From the NCBI GenBank assembly GCA_025363655.1, contig JANYDK010000071.1:186001-250000 (forward strand): DNA of 64,000 bases, given 5' to 3'. The stretch is from Deltaproteobacteria bacterium (GTDB taxonomy: Bacteria > Myxococcota_A > Polyangia > Polyangiales > JADJMO01). The notes beneath the pieces are model-generated. The model had not been told where the DNA came from. It saw only the letters and a list, made by a program, of their open reading frames with translations, and did not search any database. The translations under genes were made by a program, and so were the position numbers. Below, in pieces: positions 55,787-64,000 of this stretch (positions within the stretch are counted from its first letter, which is position 1; every line of letters starts with the position of its first letter).

Positions 55787-56364
55787 TCGTACACCTTCAT
55801 CAGCTTGAGGACCTCGGACCGGAAGACGACGTTCTGCCTTCGCGCCTGCGTGAGGTGCACGAGGAGCTTCGGTTTTCCCGACACCAGATCGAACCCGAAG
55901 ACGACGCCCCGCGGGACGTAGCGCGCCATCGAAGCCACCGTCAGCACGTCGGCGCCGGTCATCGATTTGGCGATGGAGTCGAGATCTCCGTCGGAGAATC
56001 CAGGCGCGAGGTAGAGGATCGAGGCGTGCTTGGTCTTCGCCGCCTGCGCGAGCTTCCCGGAGTCGACGTAGGCCATCATCTCTTCGTCGTGCGGCAGCCC
56101 CGCGATCGAATCGAAGCCGCCGAGCGCCTTCTGCATCTGCCCGGCGATCTTTTCCGAACCGACGTCGCCCGCCCGATAGACGATGAGGACGTGGGCGATT
56201 TTACCGGCGCGATCGCGGAAGTTCTTGTCGTAGGCAGCGACCTTCACCGTCAGATCGGCCTCGACGGCGACGGGGACGGCGACCTCTTCGGCGGAGCTCC
56301 CACGCTCGAGGCAAACGACCGCCGCAGCTGCGACGAGCGTGAGCGTGAAGCGCAGAACCCGCAA
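55783..56364 (-). CDS. YfiR family (DUF4154) periplasmic protein
   Basis: 193 residues if translation starts at the TTG at 56364, which lies behind GGGGGGAAT and yields the signal LRVLRFTLTLVAAAAVVC. The body matches the YfiR/DUF4154 pattern: EADLTVKVAAYDKNF, IAHVLIVYRAGD, SILYLAPGFSDGDLDSIAKSM, DVLTVASMARYVPRGVVFGFDLVSGKPKLLVHLTQARRQNVVFRSEVLKLMKVYE in pieces. YfiR represses the diguanylate cyclase YfiN in Pseudomonas; in myxobacteria the partner is often a TonB receptor, as here, where the stop overlaps the receptor start. No in-frame ATG gives a signal peptide, so the start is uncertain. Confidence 0.85.
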   Translation of the reverse strand: MRVLRFTLTLVAAAAVVCLERGSSAEEVAVPVAVEADLTVKVAAYDKNFRDRAGKIAHVLIVYRAGDVGSEKIAGQMQKALGGFDSIAGLPHDEEMMAYVDSGKLAQAAKTKHASILYLAPGFSDGDLDSIAKSMTGADVLTVASMARYVPRGVVFGFDLVSGKPKLLVHLTQARRQNVVFRSEVLKLMKVYE

Positions 56365-56521
56365 GATTCCCCCCGGAAGGAGCCTATCGCCCGTCGGGGC
56401 TCGGGCGCTACCACGACACGGGGCGGACAAAATGACGACTGGCGTCGGATCCAGCGGATCGACGCCACTCGTCACGGCTCGACTTCTCTGCTCTCGATTC
56501 TGCCGGGCAACCTGCGATCGG

Positions 56522-58177
<1,656 letters not shown>

Positions 58178-60307
58178 TTGGCCGCTCGCATCCCCATCGA
58201 CCGCATCCGCAACATCGGCATCTCGGCGCACATCGACTCCGGCAAGACGACGCTCACCGAGCGCATCCTCTTCTACACGGGTCGCATCCACAAGATCCAC
58301 GAAGTGCGCGGCAAAGACGGCGTCGGCGCCAAGATGGACTCGATGGATCTCGAGCGTGAGAAGGGCATCACGATCCAGTCCGCGGCCACCTACTGCGTGT
58401 GGGTCGGTTCCCAGAACCAGATCGCGCCGCAGAACATCAACATCATCGACACGCCGGGGCACGTCGACTTCACCATCGAGGTCGAGCGCGCGCTCCGCGT
58501 CCTCGACGGCGCCATCCTCGTGCTCGACTCGGGCAAGGGCGTGCAGAGCCAGTCGATCACCGTCGACAAGCAGATGAAGCGCTACCGCGTTCCGCGCATC
58601 GCCTTCGTCAACAAGATGGACAACCCGGGTGCCAACTACGAGCGCGTCTCCGACATGCTCAAAGAGAAGCTCAATCACCACCCGGTGAAGCTCCAGGTCC
58701 CGATGGGCGCCGAGTCGGCGTTCAAGGGCCTCATCGACCCGATCATCGGCAAGGCGTTCTTCTTCGAAGGCGCCGACGGCGAGATCATCAAAGAGGTCGA
58801 GATCCCCGAGGAGTACAAGAAGGCGGCCGCCGACGCGCGCCACCAGATCATCCAAGACGTCGCCGACGTCGACGACGTGCTGGCCGAGAAGTTCATCAAC
58901 GAAGAGCCGGTCTCGGTCGACGAGCTCCGCGCCGCGATTCGTCGCGCGACGCTCGCCCTCAAGATGACCCCGGTCATGTGTGGCTCGGCGATCAAGAACA
59001 AGGGCGTGCAGCTCCTCCTCGACGCCGTCATCCACTACCTGCCCAACCCGACGGAAGTCGTCAACGAGGCGCACGACCAGGCCAAGGGCGAAGAGAAGGT
59101 CATCGTCCAGTCCGACTCGACCAAGCCGTTCGTCGGGCTCGCCTTCAAGCTCCAGCAGGACAAGTACGGTCAGCTGACCTACTTCCGCGTCTACCAGGGC
59201 TCGGTCACCGCCGGCGACACCATCTACAACACCAGCAACGAGATGCGCAAAGTGCGCGTCCCCCGCATGTTCCGCATGCACTCGGACGATCGCGAAGAGA
59301 TCGAGTCGGCCGAGGCCGGTGACATCGTCGCCTTCTACGGCGTCGAGGCGAGCTCCGGCGAAACGTTCACCGACGGCAAGGTCAACCTGACCCTCACCTC
59401 GATGCACGTCCCCGCAGCCGTCATCTCGCTCGCGGTCGCCCCCAAGGACCGCGCCGGTGAGACCAACTTCTCGAAGGCGCTCAACCGCTTCACGAAGGAA
59501 GACCCGACCTTCCGCGTCCACCAGGACGAAGAGTCGCAGCAGACGATCATCAGCGGCATGGGCGAGCTCCACCTCGACATCTACATCGAGCGCATCCGTC
59601 GCGAATACGGCTGCGAAGTGGTCTCGGGCAAGCCGCAGGTCGCCTACCGTGAGTCGGTCACCAAGAAGGCCGAGATCAACTACACGCACAAGAAGCAGAC
59701 CGGCGGCTCGGGCCAGTACGCCAAGGTCATGGGCTACATCGAGCCGCTCCCGGCCGACGCGGTCGAGAGCTACGAGTTCGTCGACGACGTCAGCGGCGGC
59801 TCGATTCCCCGCGAGTTCATCAGCTCCTGCGACAAGGGCTTCAAGGACGCCGTTCGCAAGGGCACGCTCATCGGCTTCCCCATCGTCGGCATCCGTTGCG
59901 CGGTCAACGACGGCGCGGCCCACGCGGTCGACTCGTCGGAAATGGCCTTCAAAACGGCGGCGATGATGGGCTTCCGCGAGGCGTACGCCAAAGCGGGCGC
60001 GACCATCCTCGAGCCGATCATGAAGGTCGAAATCGACGTCCCCTCCGAGTTCCAGGGCTCGGTCGTCGGTCAGGTCAACCAGCGCCGCGGCGTCATCATG
60101 GACACCATCGCCGGCGACACGGTGACGGTCACCTGCGAAGTACCGCTCAACGCGATGTTCGGTTACTCGACCGATCTCCGCTCGGCGACGCAGGGCAAGG
60201 GCACCTTCACGATGGAGTTCTCCAAGTACGCCGTCGTCCCGCGCCAGGAGCAGGAAGAGATGATCAAGAAGTACAAGGAGCACCTGGCGGCCGAGGCGAA
60301 GAAGTAA
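58178..60307 (+). CDS. fusA: Translation elongation factor G (spirochaete/planctomycete/delta type)
   Basis: 709 residues, TTG start ([14 protein letters not shown]), with a weak purine-rich AGAGAGAGAA upstream. G domain: AHIDSGKTT (17-25), [18 protein letters not shown] and NKMD. The sequence [23 protein letters not shown] and AHIDSGKTT (Ser where canonical EF-G has Ala) match the mitochondrial EFG1/spdEFG1 branch rather than the standard str-operon EF-G. It drives ribosomal translocation. The gene stands alone with its own terminator (60333-60374), unlike fusA in an rpsL-rpsG-fusA-tuf operon. Confidence 0.96.
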   Translation: MAARIPIDRIRNIGISAHIDSGKTTLTERILFYTGRIHKIHEVRGKDGVGAKMDSMDLEREKGITIQSAATYCVWVGSQNQIAPQNINIIDTPGHVDFTIEVERALRVLDGAILVLDSGKGVQSQSITVDKQMKRYRVPRIAFVNKMDNPGANYERVSDMLKEKLNHHPVKLQVPMGAESAFKGLIDPIIGKAFFFEGADGEIIKEVEIPEEYKKAAADARHQIIQDVADVDDVLAEKFINEEPVSVDELRAAIRRATLALKMTPVMCGSAIKNKGVQLLLDAVIHYLPNPTEVVNEAHDQAKGEEKVIVQSDSTKPFVGLAFKLQQDKYGQLTYFRVYQGSVTAGDTIYNTSNEMRKVRVPRMFRMHSDDREEIESAEAGDIVAFYGVEASSGETFTDGKVNLTLTSMHVPAAVISLAVAPKDRAGETNFSKALNRFTKEDPTFRVHQDEESQQTIISGMGELHLDIYIERIRREYGCEVVSGKPQVAYRESVTKKAEINYTHKKQTGGSGQYAKVMGYIEPLPADAVESYEFVDDVSGGSIPREFISSCDKGFKDAVRKGTLIGFPIVGIRCAVNDGAAHAVDSSEMAFKTAAMMGFREAYAKAGATILEPIMKVEIDVPSEFQGSVVGQVNQRRGVIMDTIAGDTVTVTCEVPLNAMFGYSTDLRSATQGKGTFTMEFSKYAVVPRQEQEEMIKKYKEHLAAEAKK

Positions 60308-60313
60308 GTCGTC

Positions 60314-62134
60314 TCACGGGCGAGAAACGCCACGAAACGCCGAGGTGCCCGCGCATCTCGGCGTTTCGCTTTTTGTCGATTCATCCGCTCGACCGACGAG
60401 CGCGCCGATGCGAAAGCCGTCCTCGTTCGGCCCGCGCACACGCGAGATCATCTCGCCCGACGTCGGGTGCACCGCGAAGGGCTCGAACGATGGATCGTGC
60501 AAGAGCCGCTCGCCGGTCGTCACGTCCCACACCGAGGTGCCGTGAGCGTCGAACGAGAGAAGGTGCAGGCCCACGGTCGCGAGCCCTTGCGCGGGGCCGT
60601 CGAAGCGACGAAGCAGCCCGCCGGTCTCGGCGTCCCAAATCGTCACCGCCGGCGTCAGGAGCTCGTCGTCGTCGCCTTCGCCCCAGACCGCCACCGTCTT
60701 GTCGTCGAGCCACGCGACCGGACCATCCCAGTAGTAGCCGCGGCCGTTGAGCTGGTGGAGCGACGGCCCGTCCTCCGATTCCCACGGATTCTCGGTGATC
60801 CAGCGCGTGAGACTGAAGACGCGAACTTCGCCGTAGGGGCTCCAAATCCAACCGTTGTCGAGCACCCGCGTGCCGCCGGGCGAGACCACGAGACCGGCGT
60901 GGAAGTAATCGAGATAGTGCGGCGGCTTCGTCTCGCTCGACTCGTACCTCGGTGAGGTGCGAGCGGTGAGCAGCTCACCGGTGCGCGGATCGGAGACGTC
61001 GAGCCGATTCCACGCCGTCGCGTGCACGAGCAAGAGACGAGAGGCCTGCTCGAAGAAGCCGAGCGGAAACCGACAGTGCTCTTCGTGATAGTCGTCGCGA
61101 ACGATTCGATGGGTGATTTCTCCCGATCTCGGGTCGAGGACGATCGCCCGTCGCCCTTTGGCCTCGGCGATCGCGACCAACTCTCCCTGCGGCGCGACGT
61201 GGAGATTGAGTGGCCCCGTGAAGTCGAGCTCGGCGGTGTCGACGAGGGCGTGCGGCACGGCGAGGTCGTGTTCGGTGTCGACCGCAAGCAGTCGACCGGA
61301 ACGATCGAGCGCCCACCATGCATGCGCGCGACGCGAGATCGGCGTGAGCGCGAGGAGCATCGCCGGCTCGCCCACCAGACGCGCCGGCCGATGCGCGAAC
61401 GTCAGCGACGACGATCGTTCTAGAAATGCAGGTGATCCGACGTCGTCACCGCGCGCGCCGGCGGCGTATTCGTCGAGACACTCGCCACAGATGCGGCGAA
61501 GCACCGGCGCCGTAGGCAACGCGTCGACACAGGCCGCGCAGAGCAGTTGGTACTCCCGACCGATGCCCGTGAAGCGTCGACGCACCGGCGGCATGTTCGC
61601 CACCCCATCGAGTCGGTGCAGGCAGATCTCGGAGATGCGCTCTCCCTCTTGGTGCCGACATTGAATCGCGGTCGCGTCGTTGGCCCGCGCCGCGACGATC
61701 GCCCGGACCTCCATGAGCGCGCGCCCGAGGAGATTCTCTCCATGACCATCGCTGCCGGTGCCCCACTTCGGATCGTCGAGCCGCGCCTCGATGGCTTCGT
61801 CGCCCGTCCCGACGAGCACCGCCCGAAGGCCGAGGTTGGTCTCGAAGGATCGCTGGAGCGCGAAGAGCAGCACGTCGTACGCGCGCTCGTCGGCGTCCGG
61901 CCGGCGCGCCATCGCCACCGCCGCCGCTTCGGCCTCGGCGACGTCCCGCACGCGATAGCGCACGAATTCTCGATCGTTCGCCAGGACGAGCTGCTGCGCG
62001 AGGCAATACTGCGTCACCGTCGACCAGTACGTCCCCTCGTGGCGAAACGCGCCGCGGTACTTCACGGAGGGGTGCAGACACCCGTAGGGCTCATCGGTCG
62101 GATCACGGAAGAAGACGACCATCGTCATTCGCAT
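60314..62134 (-). CDS. NADAR-zinc ribbon-propeller fusion protein
   Basis: 606 residues. N-terminal NADAR domain (about 5-145): PYGC (16-19), WSTVTQYCLAQQ, NLGLRAVLVGTGD, DDPKWGTGSDGHGENLLGRALMEVR. The normally acidic WxSxEHYxxAxK is WSTVTQYCLAQQ, so Glu, His and Lys of the usual motif are Thr, Gln and Gln, and activity is doubtful. Then a Cys-rich part with CAAC (199-202) and CGEC (216-219), a probable zinc ribbon, and a C-terminal WD40-like propeller (about 245-590; VDTEHDLAVPHALVD, VLDPRSGEITHRIV, VWDVTTGERLLHD). ATG 62134 is chosen; 62155 (TTG), 62128 and 62122 are alternatives. Its last 20 codons overlap the fusA terminator. Confidence 0.7.
   Translation of the reverse strand: MRMTMVVFFRDPTDEPYGCLHPSVKYRGAFRHEGTYWSTVTQYCLAQQLVLANDREFVRYRVRDVAEAEAAAVAMARRPDADERAYDVLLFALQRSFETNLGLRAVLVGTGDEAIEARLDDPKWGTGSDGHGENLLGRALMEVRAIVAARANDATAIQCRHQEGERISEICLHRLDGVANMPPVRRRFTGIGREYQLLCAACVDALPTAPVLRRICGECLDEYAAGARGDDVGSPAFLERSSSLTFAHRPARLVGEPAMLLALTPISRRAHAWWALDRSGRLLAVDTEHDLAVPHALVDTAELDFTGPLNLHVAPQGELVAIAEAKGRRAIVLDPRSGEITHRIVRDDYHEEHCRFPLGFFEQASRLLLVHATAWNRLDVSDPRTGELLTARTSPRYESSETKPPHYLDYFHAGLVVSPGGTRVLDNGWIWSPYGEVRVFSLTRWITENPWESEDGPSLHQLNGRGYYWDGPVAWLDDKTVAVWGEGDDDELLTPAVTIWDAETGGLLRRFDGPAQGLATVGLHLLSFDAHGTSVWDVTTGERLLHDPSFEPFAVHPTSGEMISRVRGPNEDGFRIGALVGRADESTKSETPRCAGTSAFRGVSRP
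60333..60374 (+). terminator. Rho-independent terminator of fusA
   Basis: Twelve-bp arms CGAAACGCCGAG (60333-60344) and CTCGGCGTTTCG (60357-60368) around a 12-nt loop, followed by C and TTTTT (60370-60374). It lies inside the last codons of the convergent NADAR-propeller gene. Confidence 0.9.
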
Positions 62135-62237
62135 CTTTGCAAATTGGATTCGCAAACTCCCTAGAGGTCAGGCGATTGCGAAGACATCCCGCGGGGCGCA
62201 TGACTCGCCGGTGAACATCACCGACGTCCGCTCACGT

Positions 62238-62364
62238 ATGTACCTCTTCCTTGGTCTCTGCGCCGCTGCCGTCGCAGGAGGATGCGGAAGCTCTTCGAGC
62301 AACACGTCACCAGTCGGTGCGCTTTGCGCTGGGGACGACGCCGGACGCGTTCGTGCTGGGCTAA
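62238..62364 (+). pseudogene. Remnant of a lipoprotein gene 5' end
   Basis: Starting at ATG 62238: MYLFLGLCAAAVAGGC, a convincing lipoprotein signal with lipobox, followed by Ser/Asn/Thr and a Cys (ALCAGDDAGR). After about 40 codons the frame loses its protein-like character and runs into the frame of the membrane gene. It probably represents the truncated head of a lipoprotein gene fused to the following sequence by a deletion. Confidence 0.55.
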
Positions 62365-62373
62365 GCTCCCTCC

Positions 62374-62994
62374 ATCCTCCGCCGTCACGCCACCACCTTC
62401 ATCCTCGGCGCTGCCGGCGTCTTCGTCGTCCTCTACGTCGTCGCGGCCGCCCGTTTCCCCGGCGGCACGCGCGCCGATCCGCACCGCGTCGGCTTCTCCG
62501 TCCTCGAGAACTATTGGTGCGATCTCCTCGACACCCACACCTACGGTGGCCTGGAAAATCCTGCTCGAATCGTCGCGCTCACGGCGATGGTGGTGCTCTG
62601 CGCGGGCCTCTCGGTGCTCTGGTGCGTGGCGCCGACGCTGTCGCCGCTGGCGAAGGTGCGGGGGCACCTCGTGCGGCTCGTCGGATGCATCGGGGGCCTC
62701 GTCACGCCGCTGATCGCGACCCGCACGTTGCATGATCTGGCGATCAACGTCGCGGGGCTCTTCTCGGCGACGGCGTTCGTGCTCACCGTCAGCTCGCTGG
62801 GGTCGCGCGCGGGGAAGGGGCTGTCGACGTTTTCTTGGCTGACGCTCGGGCTCGCGTTCGTCAATTGGCTGGTTTGGCAGACGAAGATTTTGGTGCAGTG
62901 TCTGCCGGCGATTCAGAAGCTCGCGTTCTTCGCCTTCCTCACGTGGGTGGTGCTGGTGACGCTGCGGGTGCGGCAGAGCGCGACGGACGCTTAA
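62374..62994 (+). CDS. Membrane protein without recognisable start codon
   Basis: A membrane-protein reading frame with helices TFILGAAGVFVVLYVVAAARF, VALTAMVVLCAGLSVLWCVAP, LHDLAINVAGLFSATAFVLTV, FSWLTLGLAFVNWLVW and LAFFAFLTWVVLVTLRV. Conserved-looking NYWCDLLDTHTYGGLENPAR lies between helices 1 and 2. Between the TAA at 62362 and ATG 62587 there is no ATG, GTG or TTG in frame; the expected start is at or before ATC 62374. From 62587 onward 136 codons remain. I do not recognise the family, though it has a DUF998-like feel. Probably a gene that has lost its 5' end. Confidence 0.6.
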   Translation: MLRRHATTFILGAAGVFVVLYVVAAARFPGGTRADPHRVGFSVLENYWCDLLDTHTYGGLENPARIVALTAMVVLCAGLSVLWCVAPTLSPLAKVRGHLVRLVGCIGGLVTPLIATRTLHDLAINVAGLFSATAFVLTVSSLGSRAGKGLSTFSWLTLGLAFVNWLVWQTKILVQCLPAIQKLAFFAFLTWVVLVTLRVRQSATDA

Positions 62995-63010
62995 CCGGTA
63001 GGCTCGCGGG

Positions 63011-63742
63011 GTGCGCGTCCTCGTCGTCGAAGACAGTCCGCGGGTAGCGGCGTACGTCGGGCGCACGCTCAAGGACGTGGGCGCGGAGGTGACGGCGGCG
63101 CCCGATTTCGCCAGCGGCAAACGCGCGCTCGAGGACAGCGCCTTCGCGCTCGCGGTCATCGACGTCGGGCTGCCCGATGGGTCGGGGCTCGACCTCTGTC
63201 GGCTCGCGCGCGAGACGGGGCTCGATCTGCCGATTCTGCTGCTCACGGCGCAGAACGAAGTGCGTGAGCGCGTGCGCGGGCTCGACGCCGGGGCCGACGA
63301 CTATCTCGGCAAGCCGTTCTCGGGCGACGAGCTGCGGGCGCGCGCGCGGGCGCTCTTGCGGCGCGGGCCACGATTCACCGAGTCGCTGCGCACCTACGGC
63401 TCGCTCGAAATCGACCGTGAGCGGCGGCAGGTGCGACGCGACGGCAAGGCGGTGCCGCTGACGCCACGTGAGCTCGAGATCACCGCACTCATCGCCTTTC
63501 GCGAGGGTCGGGTTTTTCCACGTGAAGAGCTGCTCGAGGTGGTGTGGGGCGAGGCGACCGAGCGCGCGGCGGCCAGCCTCGACGTGCTGATCGCGCGCAT
63601 TCGGCGCAAGCTCGGCCCCGCCCGCGAGCACGGGGAGCACGGCGAGCGCGGCGAGCGCGGCGAGGCCGTCGAAAACGGCGTCATCCGCACGATTCGCGGG
63701 ACGGGATACGCATGGGCTCTCGGACGCTCCAAGGCACGCTGA
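63011..63742 (+). CDS. OmpR-family response regulator
   Basis: 243 residues with a GTG start. Receiver domain (1-115): VVEDSPRVAAYV, phospho-acceptor Asp in AVIDVGLPDGSG, LLTAQNE (Thr), GKPF (Lys). Winged-helix domain (about 125-240): LTPRELEITALIAFREGRVFPREELLEVVWG, with an unusual Glu/His/Gly/Arg insert (REHGEHGERGERGE) between the recognition helix and the last hairpin. It regulates target genes after phosphorylation, presumably by the histidine kinase whose gene starts inside its 3' end (63712, overlap of 31 nt). Confidence 0.95.
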   Translation: MRVLVVEDSPRVAAYVGRTLKDVGAEVTAAPDFASGKRALEDSAFALAVIDVGLPDGSGLDLCRLARETGLDLPILLLTAQNEVRERVRGLDAGADDYLGKPFSGDELRARARALLRRGPRFTESLRTYGSLEIDRERRQVRRDGKAVPLTPRELEITALIAFREGRVFPREELLEVVWGEATERAAASLDVLIARIRRKLGPAREHGEHGERGERGEAVENGVIRTIRGTGYAWALGRSKAR

Positions 63743-64000
63743 CCGTTCGCGTGCTCGCGATCGCCGGCCTGGCGCTCGCCCTCGCGCTCGGCACCTCGCT
63801 CGGCGTCACCATTCGCGCGCTCGAACGCGCCGACACCGACGCCGCGCGTGAACAGGTGAACCACGTCTTGCGCACGCTGGCGATGGAGCGCGCCGAGGGG
63901 GATCCATACCCGCTGGCGCTGAAAGAGGTGCTCGAGGAGACCGATCTCGAAGGGGCCGCGGTGGCCATCGTCGACGACGCCGGACCCGTGCATCGCGGCG
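63712..64000 (+). CDS. Sensor histidine kinase, N-terminal part
   Basis: Partial gene cut by the window edge; 96 codons visible from ATG 63712. A transmembrane helix at about 13-33 (VLAIAGLALALALGTSLGV) is followed by a short periplasmic segment with a helix (ALERADTDAAREQVNHVLRTLAMERAE). The arrangement (TM helix, small sensor, presumably second TM and HAMP) is that of EnvZ/QseC-type kinases. It overlaps the response regulator's 3' end by 31 nt, so the two form a two-component pair. Identification rests on position and the helix; no catalytic part is visible. Confidence 0.75.
   Translation, partial: MGSRTLQGTLTVRVLAIAGLALALALGTSLGVTIRALERADTDAAREQVNHVLRTLAMERAEGDPYPLALKEVLEETDLEGAAVAIVDDAGPVHRG

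Overview
The window is a GC-rich chromosomal segment that looks like a myxobacterium (Myxococcota, probably Polyangiales). The evidence is an unusually large number of secreted lipoproteins with Asp/Ser/Thr-rich linkers behind the lipobox Cys, Ser/Thr protein kinases with GAF or extracytoplasmic parts, an FHA-type and a XylR-type sigma-54 activator, a choice-of-anchor L protein, and an elongation factor G of the spirochaete/planctomycete/delta (mitochondrial EFG1-like) type. No tRNA, rRNA, CRISPR array, transposase or phage gene was seen. Species-level assignment is not possible from the sequence alone.

Layout. 0-12.5 kb: C-terminus of a choice-of-anchor L protein, a translationally coupled GNAT/pirin pair, a large zinc metalloprotease lipoprotein, a lipid kinase, an Asp-box propeller lipoprotein, an O-methyltransferase, a membrane protein-COG0523 GTPase-LysR operon and a GAF-Ser/Thr kinase. 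12.5-22.7 kb: a dispersed ECF42-type regulon with a DoxX-like membrane protein, three YCII/DGPF proteins plus a truncated fourth copy, a glutathione S-transferase and the TPR-tailed ECF sigma factor. Two promoters in this region share TGTCGA-N17-CGAC and the same downstream CCATGAAG. 22.7-28.5 kb: lipoprotein, SDR, TetR, aldehyde dehydrogenase ending in a clear terminator, VOC protein, extradiol-type dioxygenase and an Imm21-like protein. 28.5-35.5 kb: a Crp-GST-acyltransferase-DUF4832 lipoprotein operon, an AraC regulator, an esterase lipoprotein and a DUF1801 protein with a histone H1-like tail. 35.5-43.3 kb: YceI opposite a XylR-type activator with a good -24/-12 promoter between them, an M15-like peptidase lipoprotein, a kinase with its coupled partner, an FHA activator and a small lipoprotein carrying the same Cys module as the M15-like protein. 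43.4-56.4 kb: a three-gene lipoprotein operon headed by a frame-disrupted Cys-repeat gene, a DUF4253 protein, a four-gene methyltransferase/PLP decarboxylase/hydrolase operon, a nitrobindin-like protein and a YfiR/TonB-receptor pair. 56.5-64 kb: a collagen-like lipoprotein, fusA with its terminator, a NADAR-zinc-propeller fusion, a probable deletion scar joining two broken genes, and a response regulator/histidine kinase pair cut by the window edge.

Functionally the segment is accessory and signal-rich: sigma factor, activators and kinases each sit beside small enzyme or envelope genes. The most testable systems are the ECF42 regulon with its conserved promoter block, the XylR-type/YceI sigma-54 switch, and the NADAR-propeller fusion. 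Several scars (truncated YCII copy, frame-disrupted Cys-repeat gene, headless membrane gene) show recent local rearrangement.
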